A stretch of DNA of 64,000 nt from assembly GCF_013343715.1 (NCBI RefSeq), contig NZ_JABUNR010000011.1, positions 94,505 through 158,504 on the forward strand, given 5' to 3'. The translations under genes and the position numbers were made by a program. Positions within the stretch are counted from its first letter, which is position 1. Each line of letters starts with the position of its first letter. The stretch is from Mesobacillus harenae. GTDB taxonomy: Bacteria > Bacillota > Bacilli > Bacillales > Cytobacillaceae. Of the stretch, positions 43,649 to 52,486 are shown in pieces. The notes beneath the pieces were generated by a model. It did no database searches and was not told the origin of the DNA. It worked only from the letters and a program-made list of their open reading frames with translations.

Positions 43649-44155
43649 TCAATTGGCTTTCCAGACACAATCAGAAGAAGAGCAATTGCTTTCCCGCTGG
43701 CGTTTCCATAACCTGAGAATGGCCTTCCCGTCACTAGGGTAGCCATCTTGAAAATCCATCGGCAGCATGGCAAAAAACATATAGTAAAATGAAAAGTAAA
43801 CAAACTGGTAGGTCAGCATCGACTTGTCCGCCCAGCCTGCAGCAATCAGTAAATTTATAAAAAAAATACTTAGGAGATTAAACAGGGCTCCGCCAAGAAA
43901 AACCAATGATAATGCACCCCGATTTTTCACTTTAAGCGACCCGTACTCACAATCGCCAAACCAAAAGTAAAACCATCTAACTTCCACAAATCCAATTGAA
44001 AATAACCTCTTGCCTGAACCGATTTTAACCTTAAGGTCTTTGCCTCCAAAGATAGAAGCGAAAGTAATGTGGCCAGCTAAATGAATGAGGGTTACGACTG
44101 GAAAAACGATAAAAAACGCTTGTAAAAACTTGATGAAATCGTCCATTCCAAACAT
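43649..44155 (-). CDS. M50-like membrane protein with degenerate zinc motif
   Basis: A 168-residue integral membrane protein. The segment TLIHLAGHITFASIFGGKDLKV is positioned like the HExxH helix of site-2 proteases but reads H-L-A-G-H, so the catalytic Glu is missing. GALFNLLSIF and MLPMDFQDGYPSDG resemble the later NxxN and (N/L)PxxxDG motifs of the family. It is probably an inactive relative or a binding protein rather than a protease. ATG 44155 follows AAAGGGGGA. Function unknown. Confidence 0.6.
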   Translation of the reverse strand: MFGMDDFIKFLQAFFIVFPVVTLIHLAGHITFASIFGGKDLKVKIGSGKRLFSIGFVEVRWFYFWFGDCEYGSLKVKNRGALSLVFLGGALFNLLSIFFINLLIAAGWADKSMLTYQFVYFSFYYMFFAMLPMDFQDGYPSDGKAILRLWKRQRESNCSSSDCVWKAN

Positions 44156-44364
44156 ATCTAATCCCCCTTTTTACATACCGTAAATCCATGAATCTAATGT
44201 ACTGTTACCCCGTGGTAAAGTCAGGTTAACTTCCAATTTACACCTCTAACTATGCGGGTCCTACGGCTACTAAGCCTCAGGTCCTACCTTAAAATAAAGC
44301 GCTAGTTCGTTATGGGGATTTTGCGTGGAAGGTAAGATGTAAATATAGAAAGGAGGAAATTCAC

Positions 44365-44715
44365 ATGAAAAAATCCGGTTTACTTTTGATAGGCGGGCTA
44401 GCGGTGATGGTGTTGATTGCTAACCTTGGCCCAATAGTCGGGCTGGCGATCAGCCTGGTCATACTGTACTTTGCTGCGAAGCAATTTCTTAAGGCTAGCT
44501 CATTATGGGGGAAAATAGGATGGGGTGCTGCTGGCTTAATCGTCTTACTGGCCACTGCGTCAAATATTCCAGCTGTTTTAGGAATCGCAGCAGCGTATGT
44601 TCTCTACCTTGTTTATAAAAAATGGAATGAAAACGAAAAAGTTCTAGATAAACAGGCAGAAACTGACCCATTTGTAAATTTTGAAAAGCAATGGTCTGAA
44701 CTAAACAATCATTAA
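44365..44715 (+). CDS. liaI: LiaI-like membrane protein
   Basis: A 116-residue protein with three or four hydrophobic helices in the first 85 residues and a charged C-tail ending in DPFVNFEKQWSELNNH. Size, topology and the next gene (liaH) identify it as the LiaI membrane anchor of LiaH in the cell-envelope stress response. RBS AAAGGAGGAAATTCAC precedes ATG. The 209-bp upstream gap has GGTCCTAC twice (44258 and 44280), which may belong to a LiaR site, though I cannot define the box with confidence. Confidence 0.8.
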   Translation: MKKSGLLLIGGLAVMVLIANLGPIVGLAISLVILYFAAKQFLKASSLWGKIGWGAAGLIVLLATASNIPAVLGIAAAYVLYLVYKKWNENEKVLDKQAETDPFVNFEKQWSELNNH

Positions 44716-44745
44716 CAAAACTACGATTTCAAAGGAGAGATTGGA

Positions 44746-45396
44746 ATGGCAAATTTATTTACACGAATTAAAGATACAGTAATGGCAGATCTGCACGAGG
44801 CATTAGATCAAAAGGAAAAAAAGAATCCAATTTCGCTGCTCAATCAATATCTTCGGGAATGCGAGCAAGAAACAGAAAAGGTCCGCAAACTTCTTGAGCG
44901 GCAGCATCAACTGTTAGAACAGTTCAACCGTGAGTACCAACTAGCTGAAGACATGGCCAGCAAAAGAGCGCGCCAGGCAGAGGTGGCTGATAAAGCCGGT
45001 GAAAAGGAGCTTCATCTGTTTGCCGCTAATGAACAGGGGCAATATGAAGAACGTGCTGCCCGCTTGAAAGATGCGGCAAGAAAGGTGAGTCAGCAGCTTG
45101 AGGAGCTTGAGCAGAAATATGAAAGCATGAAGCATAAGCTTAAGGACATGAATATTCGCCGTTTAGAACTAATGGGCCGAGAGAATGTAACCCGTGCACA
45201 TAATCAAATGAACCAAGTTCTGGATCAAGAAGATTTTCAAGAGAATAAATCCCAGTCCCGCTTTACAGAAATTGAGGCCTATCTGGACCGGCTTGAAAAT
45301 CAAGTGACCAGCTCCTATTATCGAACTACGATTGATGCCCGAATTGCCCAGCTTGAAAAAGAAATTAAAAGTGATGAAACTCGTTCTATTTCATAA
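44746..45396 (+). CDS. liaH: LiaH, PspA/IM30 family phage-shock protein
   Basis: A 216-residue, almost entirely alpha-helical coiled-coil protein starting NLFTRIKDTVMADLHEALDQKEKKNPISLLNQYLRE, the PspA/LiaH N-terminal signature. It forms large oligomers that protect the cytoplasmic membrane under envelope stress and are recruited by LiaI. RBS AAAGGAGA lies 8 bases upstream of ATG. A terminator follows the stop, separating liaIH from liaFSR. Confidence 0.93.
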   Translation: MANLFTRIKDTVMADLHEALDQKEKKNPISLLNQYLRECEQETEKVRKLLERQHQLLEQFNREYQLAEDMASKRARQAEVADKAGEKELHLFAANEQGQYEERAARLKDAARKVSQQLEELEQKYESMKHKLKDMNIRRLELMGRENVTRAHNQMNQVLDQEDFQENKSQSRFTEIEAYLDRLENQVTSSYYRTTIDARIAQLEKEIKSDETRSIS

Positions 45397-45413
45397 CCAA
45401 AACATGGTATTCT

Positions 45414-45450
45414 AAAGAGGCGTGGGAGTTGTGCCGCGCTCTTTTTTTGT
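45414..45450 (+). terminator. Terminator after liaH
   Basis: AGAGGCGTGG pairs with CCGCGCTCT (bulged G, one wobble), followed by TTTTTTTG. Confidence 0.75.
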
Positions 45451-45480
45451 AATAACAGAAATTTATATTAGGGTTTTGCT

Positions 45481-45632
45481 TCATCCAGCTCCAGAGCCCA
45501 GCGACTCGTGTACTTCACCCACCTCCCTACGATAAGTCAAGCACGAATGCGCTTCCGCTCTTCGTGTTTCCTTTATCTTAGTCGGTGTGCTCCAGTCCAT
45601 ACGTCGCTTAACGGGCACTTACGCTTTTGTTC
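45481..45632 (+). repeat. Intergenic repeat, divergent copy 3
   Basis: Starts CATCCAGCTCCAGAGCCCAGCGACTCG and ends GGGCACTTACGCTTTTGTTC, so the ends match copies 1 and 2, while the central part differs and contains a GCGCTTCCGCTCTTCG section. It lies between liaH and liaF and splits the usual lia operon. Confidence 0.55.
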
Positions 45633-45662
45633 GGTAATTTCACAGAGAGGAGGAAAAAGATA

Positions 45663-46394
45663 ATGGATCATATGAAAAAGGATTATATCAGCTGGATGGT
45701 TATCGGTGGTGTTGTTTTACTTCTGCTTGAAATATCATTTTTTAACTCTGGCCTAATCTTTTCACTGCTCGTAACAGCAGCAATGGTGTATTTTGGCCGG
45801 AAAATGATGCCAAGAACAATTGGAAAACTGTTATTTTGGGCTGGGTTATTCTTTTTCTTTACAAGCATCCTAGGTATGATGACCTTTAAATTTTTCCTCC
45901 TTGCTGTTCTAGTTTATATTGTTTTGCAATTTGCACGGTCAAAGAAGAATCCAAAAGAGTACCGGCCGGACATTAAGGAATCAGAAAAACTGGAGACGGA
46001 AGGTACGATCATCAGAAAACCGCCCATATTCGAAAATCTATTTTTCGGACAGCGCCAGACTTCCGAGCAGGTGTATGAATGGCGTGATGTTAACATTCAG
46101 GCGGGTGTCGGTGATACAATTATTGATTTAAGCTATACGGTTTTACCTAAAGGAGAAGCCGTGATTTTCATCCGTAACATCGTTGGCAATATTAAAATAA
46201 TGATCCCGTATGATCTGGAAGTGAGTGTCCATCATTCTTCTTTAGCGGGCACAACCTCTGTTTTTGACTATCATGAATCTAAAATTCTCAACCAGACTCT
46301 ATTTTTGCAAACCTCTGAATATGATACTGCAGAACGGAAAGTGAAAATCTTCACCTCAATGCTAATTGGCGATTTAGAGGTGAAAAGAATATGA
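45663..46394 (+). CDS. liaF: LiaF, inhibitor of LiaRS signalling
   Basis: A 243-residue protein with four N-terminal helices (residues 8-95) and a C-terminal beta-rich DUF2154 domain (GVGDTIIDLSYTVLPKGEAVIFIRNIVGNIKIMIPYDLEVSVHHSSLAG). It keeps LiaS off in the absence of stress. ATG 45663 follows GAGGAGG; the open frame upstream to 45627 runs into the repeat. Overlaps liaS by four bases. No liaG homologue is present between liaH and liaF. Confidence 0.9.
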   Translation: MDHMKKDYISWMVIGGVVLLLLEISFFNSGLIFSLLVTAAMVYFGRKMMPRTIGKLLFWAGLFFFFTSILGMMTFKFFLLAVLVYIVLQFARSKKNPKEYRPDIKESEKLETEGTIIRKPPIFENLFFGQRQTSEQVYEWRDVNIQAGVGDTIIDLSYTVLPKGEAVIFIRNIVGNIKIMIPYDLEVSVHHSSLAGTTSVFDYHESKILNQTLFLQTSEYDTAERKVKIFTSMLIGDLEVKRI

Positions 46395-47431
46395 CAGCTT
46401 TACAGCGGCAAATTATATGGAGCTCAACACTGTCTTTTATGGTGTTTGTTTTTTTGACAGGGGCTTATATGTTTGTTTTTCCATTATCAAGCTGGGCCGA
46501 TTTATGGAAGCTCCAGTTAATGGATATCCCGTTTATCATTTTAACCTTAAGTGTGAGCATGGCAATTGGGATAATTACAGGTATCGTGTCGGGCGTTTAT
46601 GGGCGCCGGCAAATGAATAATATTGACAGTTGGCTGTATGAACTGGAACAGGGCCGTAAACCTGAAGTTACCGAAGACAGTCTATCACCAGATTTACAAG
46701 GAATATCGCGGCGGATAGCCAAAATCCAAACACAAATTGCTGAAAAAGCGATGCATTCCCAGCGGCTTGCAACCGAAAAGGCAGAGGAACAGGAGACACG
46801 GATACAGGAAATCATCTCGCAAGAACGAAACCGTCTTGCCCGTGAACTTCATGATTCAGTCAGCCAGCAGCTCTTTGGAGCCTCGATGTTAATGTCGGCC
46901 ATCAATGAAACTAGGGAAGAATCCAATGGAAGAGAAACTAAACAGCTAAAAATGGTTGAGGAAATGATTCATCAGTCCCAACTCGAAATGCGTGCTTTGC
47001 TTTTGCATTTGCGGCCTGTTGGACTAACTGGAAAAACCCTTCAGGAGGGAATTGAAGAATTGCTTCAGGAGCTTTCCCAAAAGGTCACAATGGAAATCAA
47101 ATGGAAGGTGGAAACCTTCCCGATGGATAAAGGAGTAGAGGATCATTTATTCCGTATTCTCCAAGAGTCTGTTTCCAACACTCTGAGGCACAGCAAAGCA
47201 CTCAGTTTGGACGTTTTACTAATTAAGAGAGACCAGCAGGTAATCATGAGAATTGTGGACGATGGGCTGGGATTTGATACAAACGAAGCGAAGGCAGGCT
47301 CATATGGTTTGCAGAATATGCATGAGCGTGCAGGTGAAATTGGCGGGACAATGAAAATTGTCAGTGTGCAAAACAAGGGTACAAGGCTGGAAGTTAAGGT
47401 CCCAATTTTAGATAAAGCAGGTGAAGAATGA
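46391..47431 (+). CDS. liaS: LiaS sensor histidine kinase
   Basis: A 346-residue NarL-family kinase. Two N-terminal membrane helices with a very short extracytoplasmic loop, a HAMP-like linker (residues 75-130), HisKA_3 with [19 protein letters not shown] (phospho-His near residue 153), and HATPase with DDGLGFD and [12 protein letters not shown]. The short loop fits an intramembrane-sensing kinase of envelope stress controlled by LiaF. Start and stop overlap liaF and liaR by four bases each. Confidence 0.93.
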   Translation: MTALQRQIIWSSTLSFMVFVFLTGAYMFVFPLSSWADLWKLQLMDIPFIILTLSVSMAIGIITGIVSGVYGRRQMNNIDSWLYELEQGRKPEVTEDSLSPDLQGISRRIAKIQTQIAEKAMHSQRLATEKAEEQETRIQEIISQERNRLARELHDSVSQQLFGASMLMSAINETREESNGRETKQLKMVEEMIHQSQLEMRALLLHLRPVGLTGKTLQEGIEELLQELSQKVTMEIKWKVETFPMDKGVEDHLFRILQESVSNTLRHSKALSLDVLLIKRDQQVIMRIVDDGLGFDTNEAKAGSYGLQNMHERAGEIGGTMKIVSVQNKGTRLEVKVPILDKAGEE

Positions 47432-48060
47432 TTAAGGTAGTGTTTGTGGATGATCATGAAATGGTAAGGATTGGTGTTTCCTCCTATCTATCGGCTCAGC
47501 CAGATATTGAAGTAATTGGGGAGGCAGATAACGGCAGGACGGGGGTGCAGATGGCGCTAGAACTCCGTCCAGACATTATTTTGATGGACTTAGTTATGAA
47601 AGAAATGGATGGAATCGAAGCAACAAAGCAAATTATTGATAATTGGCCCGAAGCGAAGATTATTATTGTGACTAGCTTCCTTGACGATGAAAAGGTCTAC
47701 CCAGCGCTTGAGGCGGGAGCAACAAGTTACATGCTCAAAACCTCTAAGGCGAGTGAAATTGCTAATGCTGTCCGGGCAACTTATAATGGAGAGCCCGTTC
47801 TTGAACCTGAGGTAACCGGAAAAATGATGATGAAAATGCGCCAAAAGAATAGATCTGTTCCTCATGATGAACTCACCACCCGTGAAATGGAGATCCTTTT
47901 ATTAATGACTGAAGGAAAAACTAACCAAGAAATTGCGGATGAGCTTTTTATCGCTCTAAAAACGGTAAAAACACATGTCAGTAACATTTTGGGTAAGCTT
48001 CAGGTTCAAGACCGGACCCAGGCGGTTATTTATGCATTTAAACACTCCTTAGTTAAGTAA
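47428..48060 (+). CDS. liaR: LiaR response regulator
   Basis: A 210-residue NarL/FixJ-type regulator. The receiver has [10 protein letters not shown], phospho-Asp in [12 protein letters not shown] (near residue 54) and Lys in YMLKTSKAS. The C-terminal LuxR-type helix-turn-helix is [43 protein letters not shown]. It is expected to activate liaIH on LiaS phosphorylation. Start ATG overlaps the liaS stop. Confidence 0.94.
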   Translation: MIKVVFVDDHEMVRIGVSSYLSAQPDIEVIGEADNGRTGVQMALELRPDIILMDLVMKEMDGIEATKQIIDNWPEAKIIIVTSFLDDEKVYPALEAGATSYMLKTSKASEIANAVRATYNGEPVLEPEVTGKMMMKMRQKNRSVPHDELTTREMEILLLMTEGKTNQEIADELFIALKTVKTHVSNILGKLQVQDRTQAVIYAFKHSLVK

Positions 48061-48126
48061 TCCTCAAAAGAGTCCGCTGTGTAAGCAGATGAACTGAGAA
48101 TGGATCTGAATTATAATTCTGCTTTA

Positions 48127-48153
48127 TAAAAAAAGGAGACCTAAAAGGCCTCT
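48127..48153 (-). terminator. Minus-strand terminator overlapping the stop of the small gene at 48141
   Basis: On the minus strand GAGGCCT pairs with AGGTCTC (one wobble) around TTT, followed by CTTTTTTTAT. The stem starts in the last codons of the gene. Confidence 0.75.
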
Positions 48154-48377
48154 TCATCATCTATTTTTCTAGCTCTGTGATCGAACCCGCTAAGTCTCAA
48201 AAGCATTTCGCTTAGAGCTATTGAAATCACTTCACGTTCTTCATAATCTTCTGCATTAGCGGGAAAGGTACCATTTACATAGTTGGATTCAGCAAGCTTT
48301 TCTCTGATCTGACTGCACATCCAGAGTTGGTAGTCTGAAAGCTCCAGTTTTTTAAACAAATTAACCCACTCCTTCAT
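48141..48377 (-). CDS. Hypothetical small acidic protein (78 residues)
   Basis: An uncharacterised soluble protein starting MKEWVNLFKKLELSDYQLWMCSQIREKL and ending in HRARKIDDEEAF. Helical by composition. Start assigned at ATG 48377; the frame is open to TTG 48398 but neither has a strong SD. The terminator fused to its 3' end supports it being real. Converges on liaR. No family recognised. Confidence 0.55.
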   Translation of the reverse strand: MKEWVNLFKKLELSDYQLWMCSQIREKLAESNYVNGTFPANAEDYEEREVISIALSEMLLRLSGFDHRARKIDDEEAF

Positions 48378-48455
48378 TATCCAATACCCATCAGACAAAG
48401 ATAATAAAACGAAAAGCTGAAGGAATCTGATTCGAATATTTGGAAGTTTAATTCA

Positions 48456-48481
48456 AAGCCCTTTGCGAGAGGGTTTTTTGT
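48456..48481 (+). terminator. Hairpin with T-run in the 48.4-48.7 kb gap
   Basis: AAGCCCT with AGAGGGTT, then TTTTTTG. Its upstream gene on the plus strand would be liaR, about 400 bases away. It may end a long lia 3' UTR or an unseen transcript. Confidence 0.4.
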
Positions 48482-48551
48482 ATTCCTCCAGTTTTTCTGT
48501 CAGCCTGATTAATTTTACGAGGACAATCATATTTCCCTGACTTTTAAATTC

Positions 48552-48625
48552 AATCAAACGTTTGATTAAAATCTGAGCGGCCGGGAGTCCAGTGTTATTG
48601 CGGTTTAATCAAACGGATGATTAAA
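48552..48625. promoter_or_regulatory. Two palindromic TetR-like operators before the flippase gene
   Basis: AATCAAACGTTTGATT (48552-48567) is a perfect 16-bp palindrome. TTTAATCAAACGGATGATTAAA (48604-48625) is a near-perfect second copy, 52 bases on. Both share TNAATCAAACG. The pair lies in the promoter region of the gene at 48728, pointing to a repressor encoded outside the window. The rest of the 48399-48727 gap holds only the hairpin at 48456. Confidence 0.6.
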
Positions 48626-48727
48626 AAAACATATATGGGCGGTTTATTAATTAGAGCTTGCCATACTATTATCGGGACATGTCTCATATCTTCTTAGGGT
48701 AGATGTTTTTGCGGAGGCGAGGCTAGC

Positions 48728-50056
48728 ATGAATTCGTTTGTAAAAGGAACATTAATCCTGATTGTCGCAGCCTTTTTTGGCGAGTGCTTAGAATTCCTGA
48801 TAAATATGATTCTTGCACGCGAACTAGGTGAAGGGGGACTTGGCCATTATATGACCATTCTTCCAACCATCTTTTTGATTGTTTTGCTGGCAAGTTTTGA
48901 GCTGCCAGTTTCTGTTTCAAAATTAATTGCCGAAAAAGACGATCAGTACCATCGAAGCATGATTGGGCATGCTGTCAGGTTAACGATCATTTTTACCTCT
49001 GTTCTGCTTTTATTGGCGGCTGTTATATTCCCGTTCCTTTCTGTGTTTAATGCCTATCATCCAATGTTAAAGTGGATTGTGTACCTGTTAATTCCGGTTA
49101 TCTCCTTTTCATCCATTGCCCGGGGATTCTTCATGGGTAAGCAGCTTATGGGGAAAATTGCTTTTTCTCATTTCCTGAGAAGAATTGTACAACTGCTATT
49201 GTTGGCAGCTGTTTATCAGTTGTTTGAATTTGATCGGCCGACTGCTATTTTGATTGCTTTCTGTACGCTGGCTGGAAGTGAGCTTGTCGTTTTCATTTAT
49301 CTGACCCATTTGTTTATTGTTCAGTATCAGCAGCTCAAAAAGGCTCCTGGCGTAAATGTGAATCGGAAGCAAGTGCAAAGACAGTTAATGGCCGTGTCTG
49401 TTCCAACGACTAGTTTACGGATCTTCCATGCTTTAACACATGCAGTGCAGCCCTTCCTAATTAAAGGAGCGTTGCTTCAGGCTGGTATGTCAGCAGATAT
49501 GGCTACTGAACATTTTGGAATGCTTGCCGGCGTAGCTATGACCATAGGCTTTTTTCCAGCCTTTATTGCGCACTCATTCTTAATTATTCTTATTCCAACC
49601 GTCTCCAAGGCGAATGCCAATGAAGAGACGGCCAAACTTCAGAAACTGCTGATGCAGGTAATGTTAATGACATTTTTGTATGGAATTCCTGCTGTTACCT
49701 TGTTCTACTTTATGGCGGAGCCGCTGACCAATCTCTTTTTTCAAAGCACCTCAGCAAGCTACTATTTGCAACTGCTTTGGCCCTATTTTTTATTTCATTT
49801 TTTTGTGATGCCAATGCAGGCCTATCTGATCGGATTGGGGCTTATAAAAGATGCTTCCATACATACAGTTTGGGCAACAGCTGTTTCATTTTTACTTATT
49901 TATTTTTTAGGGCGAATGCCCGGGCTGCAGATGGATGGAGTTATTATTGGAATGAACACAGGGAGTGTCCTGCTGACGATGCTTCATTATTTAACTATTT
50001 GTAAAAAAATCGGTATTACCTGGACTGGAAAACATGCAGTTACTATTCGTCATTAA
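48728..50056 (+). CDS. MOP-superfamily lipid/polysaccharide flippase (SpoVB-like)
   Basis: A 442-residue integral membrane protein with about 12-14 helices and the N-terminal pattern of the SpoVB/MurJ/oligosaccharide flippase group (FLINMILARELGEGGLGHYMTILP, then FELPVSVSKLIAEKD). Such proteins move lipid-linked sugars or lipid II across the membrane; SpoVB acts in spore cortex synthesis. This appears to be a divergent paralogue. Paired palindromic operators suggest inducible expression. Weak SD (GGAGGCGAGG) before ATG 48728. Confidence 0.85.
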   Translation: MNSFVKGTLILIVAAFFGECLEFLINMILARELGEGGLGHYMTILPTIFLIVLLASFELPVSVSKLIAEKDDQYHRSMIGHAVRLTIIFTSVLLLLAAVIFPFLSVFNAYHPMLKWIVYLLIPVISFSSIARGFFMGKQLMGKIAFSHFLRRIVQLLLLAAVYQLFEFDRPTAILIAFCTLAGSELVVFIYLTHLFIVQYQQLKKAPGVNVNRKQVQRQLMAVSVPTTSLRIFHALTHAVQPFLIKGALLQAGMSADMATEHFGMLAGVAMTIGFFPAFIAHSFLIILIPTVSKANANEETAKLQKLLMQVMLMTFLYGIPAVTLFYFMAEPLTNLFFQSTSASYYLQLLWPYFLFHFFVMPMQAYLIGLGLIKDASIHTVWATAVSFLLIYFLGRMPGLQMDGVIIGMNTGSVLLTMLHYLTICKKIGITWTGKHAVTIRH

Positions 50057-50151
50057 AGGGAGACGTAGTTCTAGAGCAACCCTATCTTACTGAGCCGGTT
50101 ATTTTAGTCGAGTTCACTTTCTCGCTTGGTGTTCATTCATAATAATAGTTA

Positions 50152-50188
50152 AAAAGGGATTCGGAATGAATATCCGAATCCCTTTTGT
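50152..50188. terminator. Bidirectional terminator
   Basis: AAAAGGGATTCGGA pairs with TCCGAATCCCTTTT around ATGAATA. It serves the flippase gene and the convergent TrkA-C gene. Confidence 0.9.
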
Positions 50189-50232
50189 CAAAAACTGAGC
50201 CTTGCTTCAGCAGCAGGTCCCAGTTTAGAAGT

Positions 50233-50919
50233 TTAGCTTTGGCGCCCTGCAGGGTAATGTCTAATCAGGTTGTTTGGAAACTTGTTTTCAATGGAGGTGC
50301 TGTCTCCATACAAAACGGCCTGATCACCAGCCTGAATCTCAGTTGTGAGACGGTCTCTGCGAATTTTAATTTCTCCCCGCTTTATGAAAAGAACCATGAT
50401 GTCATCGTTATCGTCTAATAGATCATCAAATCTTTTTCCAATAAAATCTGAATCACGCTCAATCGAAAGTTCACAAATTTCATCATCATCACTCGTCAAA
50501 ATAACATCCCGTACGGGCAAATCAGAAATCTTGTAATGGTGAACCATTTCCTTTTGCAGCTTGTCTGAAAGCCTCCTTTGAATAAGCGGTGCTTTTAAAA
50601 TGAAGAGTACAATAAATAAGCCTCCTGCCACATACGCTATGTTATAGGAGAAGAAGTTATCAGAAAGTAGGGTGCTAATGCCAGAAATAATGACGGCGAG
50701 GGAAAAGGCGCCAAACAAAATTAAAAAAGCACCCAATGTGCGCCTGACGGGATGCTCGATTATTAACTCTGATTCTCCTGTGGTAAAGCCTGTACCTGTT
50801 AACATTGAGATAACCTGAAATCTAGCAACCTGGTGTTCGAGCCCTGTCATTTTAAACAGAATGACATTTATTTCAATCACCACAAGAATAATAGCTAAAT
50901 AGATGACTATAAATATCAT
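50233..50919 (-). CDS. Membrane protein with TrkA-C (RCK_C) domain
   Basis: A roughly 228-residue protein with three N-terminal membrane helices (residues 1-110, including GLEHQVARFQVISMLTGTGFTTGESELI, a loop resembling ion-channel/transporter segments) and a C-terminal TrkA-C domain (ICELSIERDSDFIGKRFDDLL..IMVLFIKRGEIKIRRDRLTTEIQAGDQAVLYGD). TrkA-C domains bind ligands, including c-di-AMP in some Bacillus proteins, and gate ion transport. Start uncertain: ATG 50919 (12 bases after GGGAGGT) is preferred over TTG 50940, which has no SD. Confidence 0.75.
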   Translation of the reverse strand: MIFIVIYLAIILVVIEINVILFKMTGLEHQVARFQVISMLTGTGFTTGESELIIEHPVRRTLGAFLILFGAFSLAVIISGISTLLSDNFFSYNIAYVAGGLFIVLFILKAPLIQRRLSDKLQKEMVHHYKISDLPVRDVILTSDDDEICELSIERDSDFIGKRFDDLLDDNDDIMVLFIKRGEIKIRRDRLTTEIQAGDQAVLYGDSTSIENKFPNNLIRHYPAGRQS

Positions 50920-50975
50920 AGGGTTAAAAATACCTCCCAATGGAGCTAAGCTTGTAAGCTCAATTGTAAAAATCT

Positions 50976-51003
50976 AAGAAGCCCGGGGAAAACCCGGGTT
51001 CTT
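50976..51003 (-). terminator. Terminator downstream of the small gene at 51005
   Basis: AAGAA-CCCGGG pairs with CCCGGG-TTCTT, GC-rich and stable. The minus-strand side continues into TTAGATTTTT. Confidence 0.8.
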
Positions 51004-51004
51004 G

Positions 51005-51268
51005 TTATTGTTTTTGCTCGTTATAGTAGTTAACCCCATACATTGATCCTTCACTAACCATCTTGTTATCTTCAAGGTCATTTGGGTCGGGATTCCCGGC
51101 CTTAGCAACGGGTACAACATCTGCATCATCATATCTTGAGGGCATAATTTTCTCTTTGAGTTTTTCCGTGGTTTCCTGGATATTTCCAGTGTTCTTTTTA
51201 TATGCCAGAACCAAAGCTGTAATGCCAACACCAGCTAAAACAAAGGGTTTCATAGATACTGTTTGCAT
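51005..51268 (-). CDS. Hypothetical membrane-anchored small protein (87 residues)
   Basis: One N-terminal helix (PFVLAGVGITALVLAYKK), a KLKEKI linker and a polar tail with VVPVAKAGNPDPNDLEDNKMV and a Tyr/Asn-rich end. ATG 51268 is preferred. GTG 51280 overlaps the AAAGGAG SD, which lies 11 bases before ATG. Function unknown. Followed by a strong terminator and upstream of the TrkA-C gene, but separately ended. Confidence 0.6.
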   Translation of the reverse strand: MQTVSMKPFVLAGVGITALVLAYKKNTGNIQETTEKLKEKIMPSRYDDADVVPVAKAGNPDPNDLEDNKMVSEGSMYGVNYYNEQKQ

Positions 51269-51510
51269 GATTCCATCCACTCCTTTAATTAGTTATAAAT
51301 ATTATGTCCGTTATATAGAGGAGAAACAATTCCTCTTGTTCTATTAAATACCCTATTGCACTTCGTTAAAAACATAGGAATAGTTGATAATTATGTTAAA
51401 GATGTCCTCACATGGCGTAGTTAGACAAATAGGGTAGTTTTTAGGCGGTTTTATTTTCGTGGAGAAAGGGAAGATACAAGAATTAAGATAGAAAGAAGGA
51501 AAGTGGTAAT

Positions 51511-52446
51511 ATGAAACACTCTTTTAATAGTTGGGATTGGTACCAATTAGACCTGAATAACCTGAATACGATTGAGGACATTCCTGGAATAGATCCGAGC
51601 TACAAGGAATGGCTAGAGGAGGTCCGTGACTCTAACTCTAATAGACTAAAAGTTGTGACTAGGGAAAGAGGGGAAGAGTTCTTATGGGGTTCGCTTATTT
51701 ACCAGCAGGATATGGAAGAATCCGAGGAAAATCACTTTTTCCACTTTTATGTAGCCAAGGACTATTTCATAACAATTGAAATGGACTTTGATGTTATCGA
51801 AACCGCAGATTTTACTGGAATGAGTGAACAGATGAAGTACTCTAAAAGTGCTGTTGAGGGTTTCTTAGTGTTGATGGGTGAAATCTTAACTAACTACCTG
51901 ATTAATATTGACCGTTTTGAAAAGCAGCTTTTCGATTTGATGTGGGAAATGAAGGAGAAAAATGGGAAGAGTACTTTAGAAAAAATCAATCAAAACCGCC
52001 ATGAAGTCTTAATTTGGAGAAATTTATTTATTCCCGTGATGGAACTGAAAATGGGGATTGAAGAAGCCTTTGGAGATGAGGTTCTAGGCTATGTTGAATA
52101 TAAGAGAACTGCTAAACGACTGGAGCGCGGCAGGAATATTTTAAAAGAATATTTGTATGAAATTGAAACGATGGTGCATCTTGAAGAAGTTGTCTCGTCT
52201 TACCGAGGCAACGAAATTATGAAGACACTGACGGTTATCACCATGCTGTTCACTCCAGTTATGGCGTGGGGAGCGTTATGGGGAATGAACTTTAAAGTGA
52301 TGCCTGAACTTGAATGGAAACTAGGTTACGCATTTGCCTGGTTACTGATTATACTATCCACACTTTGGCTATACGTATATCTGAAAACGAAAGGATGGAT
52401 TGGTGACCTATTAAAAGGAAAGAAGAATGGCACATTTTTTGACTAG
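51511..52446 (+). CDS. CorA-like divalent-cation transporter
   Basis: A 311-residue CorA-superfamily channel subunit: a large N-terminal cytoplasmic domain, the long stalk helix (EIETMVHLEEVVSSYRGNEIMKTLTVITMLFTPVMAW) and two C-terminal membrane helices. The pore signature is WGMNF near residue 258, matching the GMN motif of Mg2+ channels. Start ATG is 12 bases after AAAGAAGGAAAG. Its own terminator is bidirectional. Confidence 0.87.
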   Translation: MKHSFNSWDWYQLDLNNLNTIEDIPGIDPSYKEWLEEVRDSNSNRLKVVTRERGEEFLWGSLIYQQDMEESEENHFFHFYVAKDYFITIEMDFDVIETADFTGMSEQMKYSKSAVEGFLVLMGEILTNYLINIDRFEKQLFDLMWEMKEKNGKSTLEKINQNRHEVLIWRNLFIPVMELKMGIEEAFGDEVLGYVEYKRTAKRLERGRNILKEYLYEIETMVHLEEVVSSYRGNEIMKTLTVITMLFTPVMAWGALWGMNFKVMPELEWKLGYAFAWLLIILSTLWLYVYLKTKGWIGDLLKGKKNGTFFD

Positions 52447-52451
52447 CTGCA

Positions 52452-52486
52452 AAAAAAATTCGCCTGCAGTAGGCGAATTTTTTTTA
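52452..52486. terminator. Bidirectional terminator
   Basis: AATTCGCCT and AGGCGAATT flanked by A- and T-runs, between the CorA-like gene and the convergent DUF3243 gene. Confidence 0.9.

Noticed and set aside
44256..44290. LiaR box before liaI, suggested by the repeated GGTCCTAC.
   Set aside because: The two copies are direct rather than inverted repeats and I cannot match them to a remembered LiaR consensus.
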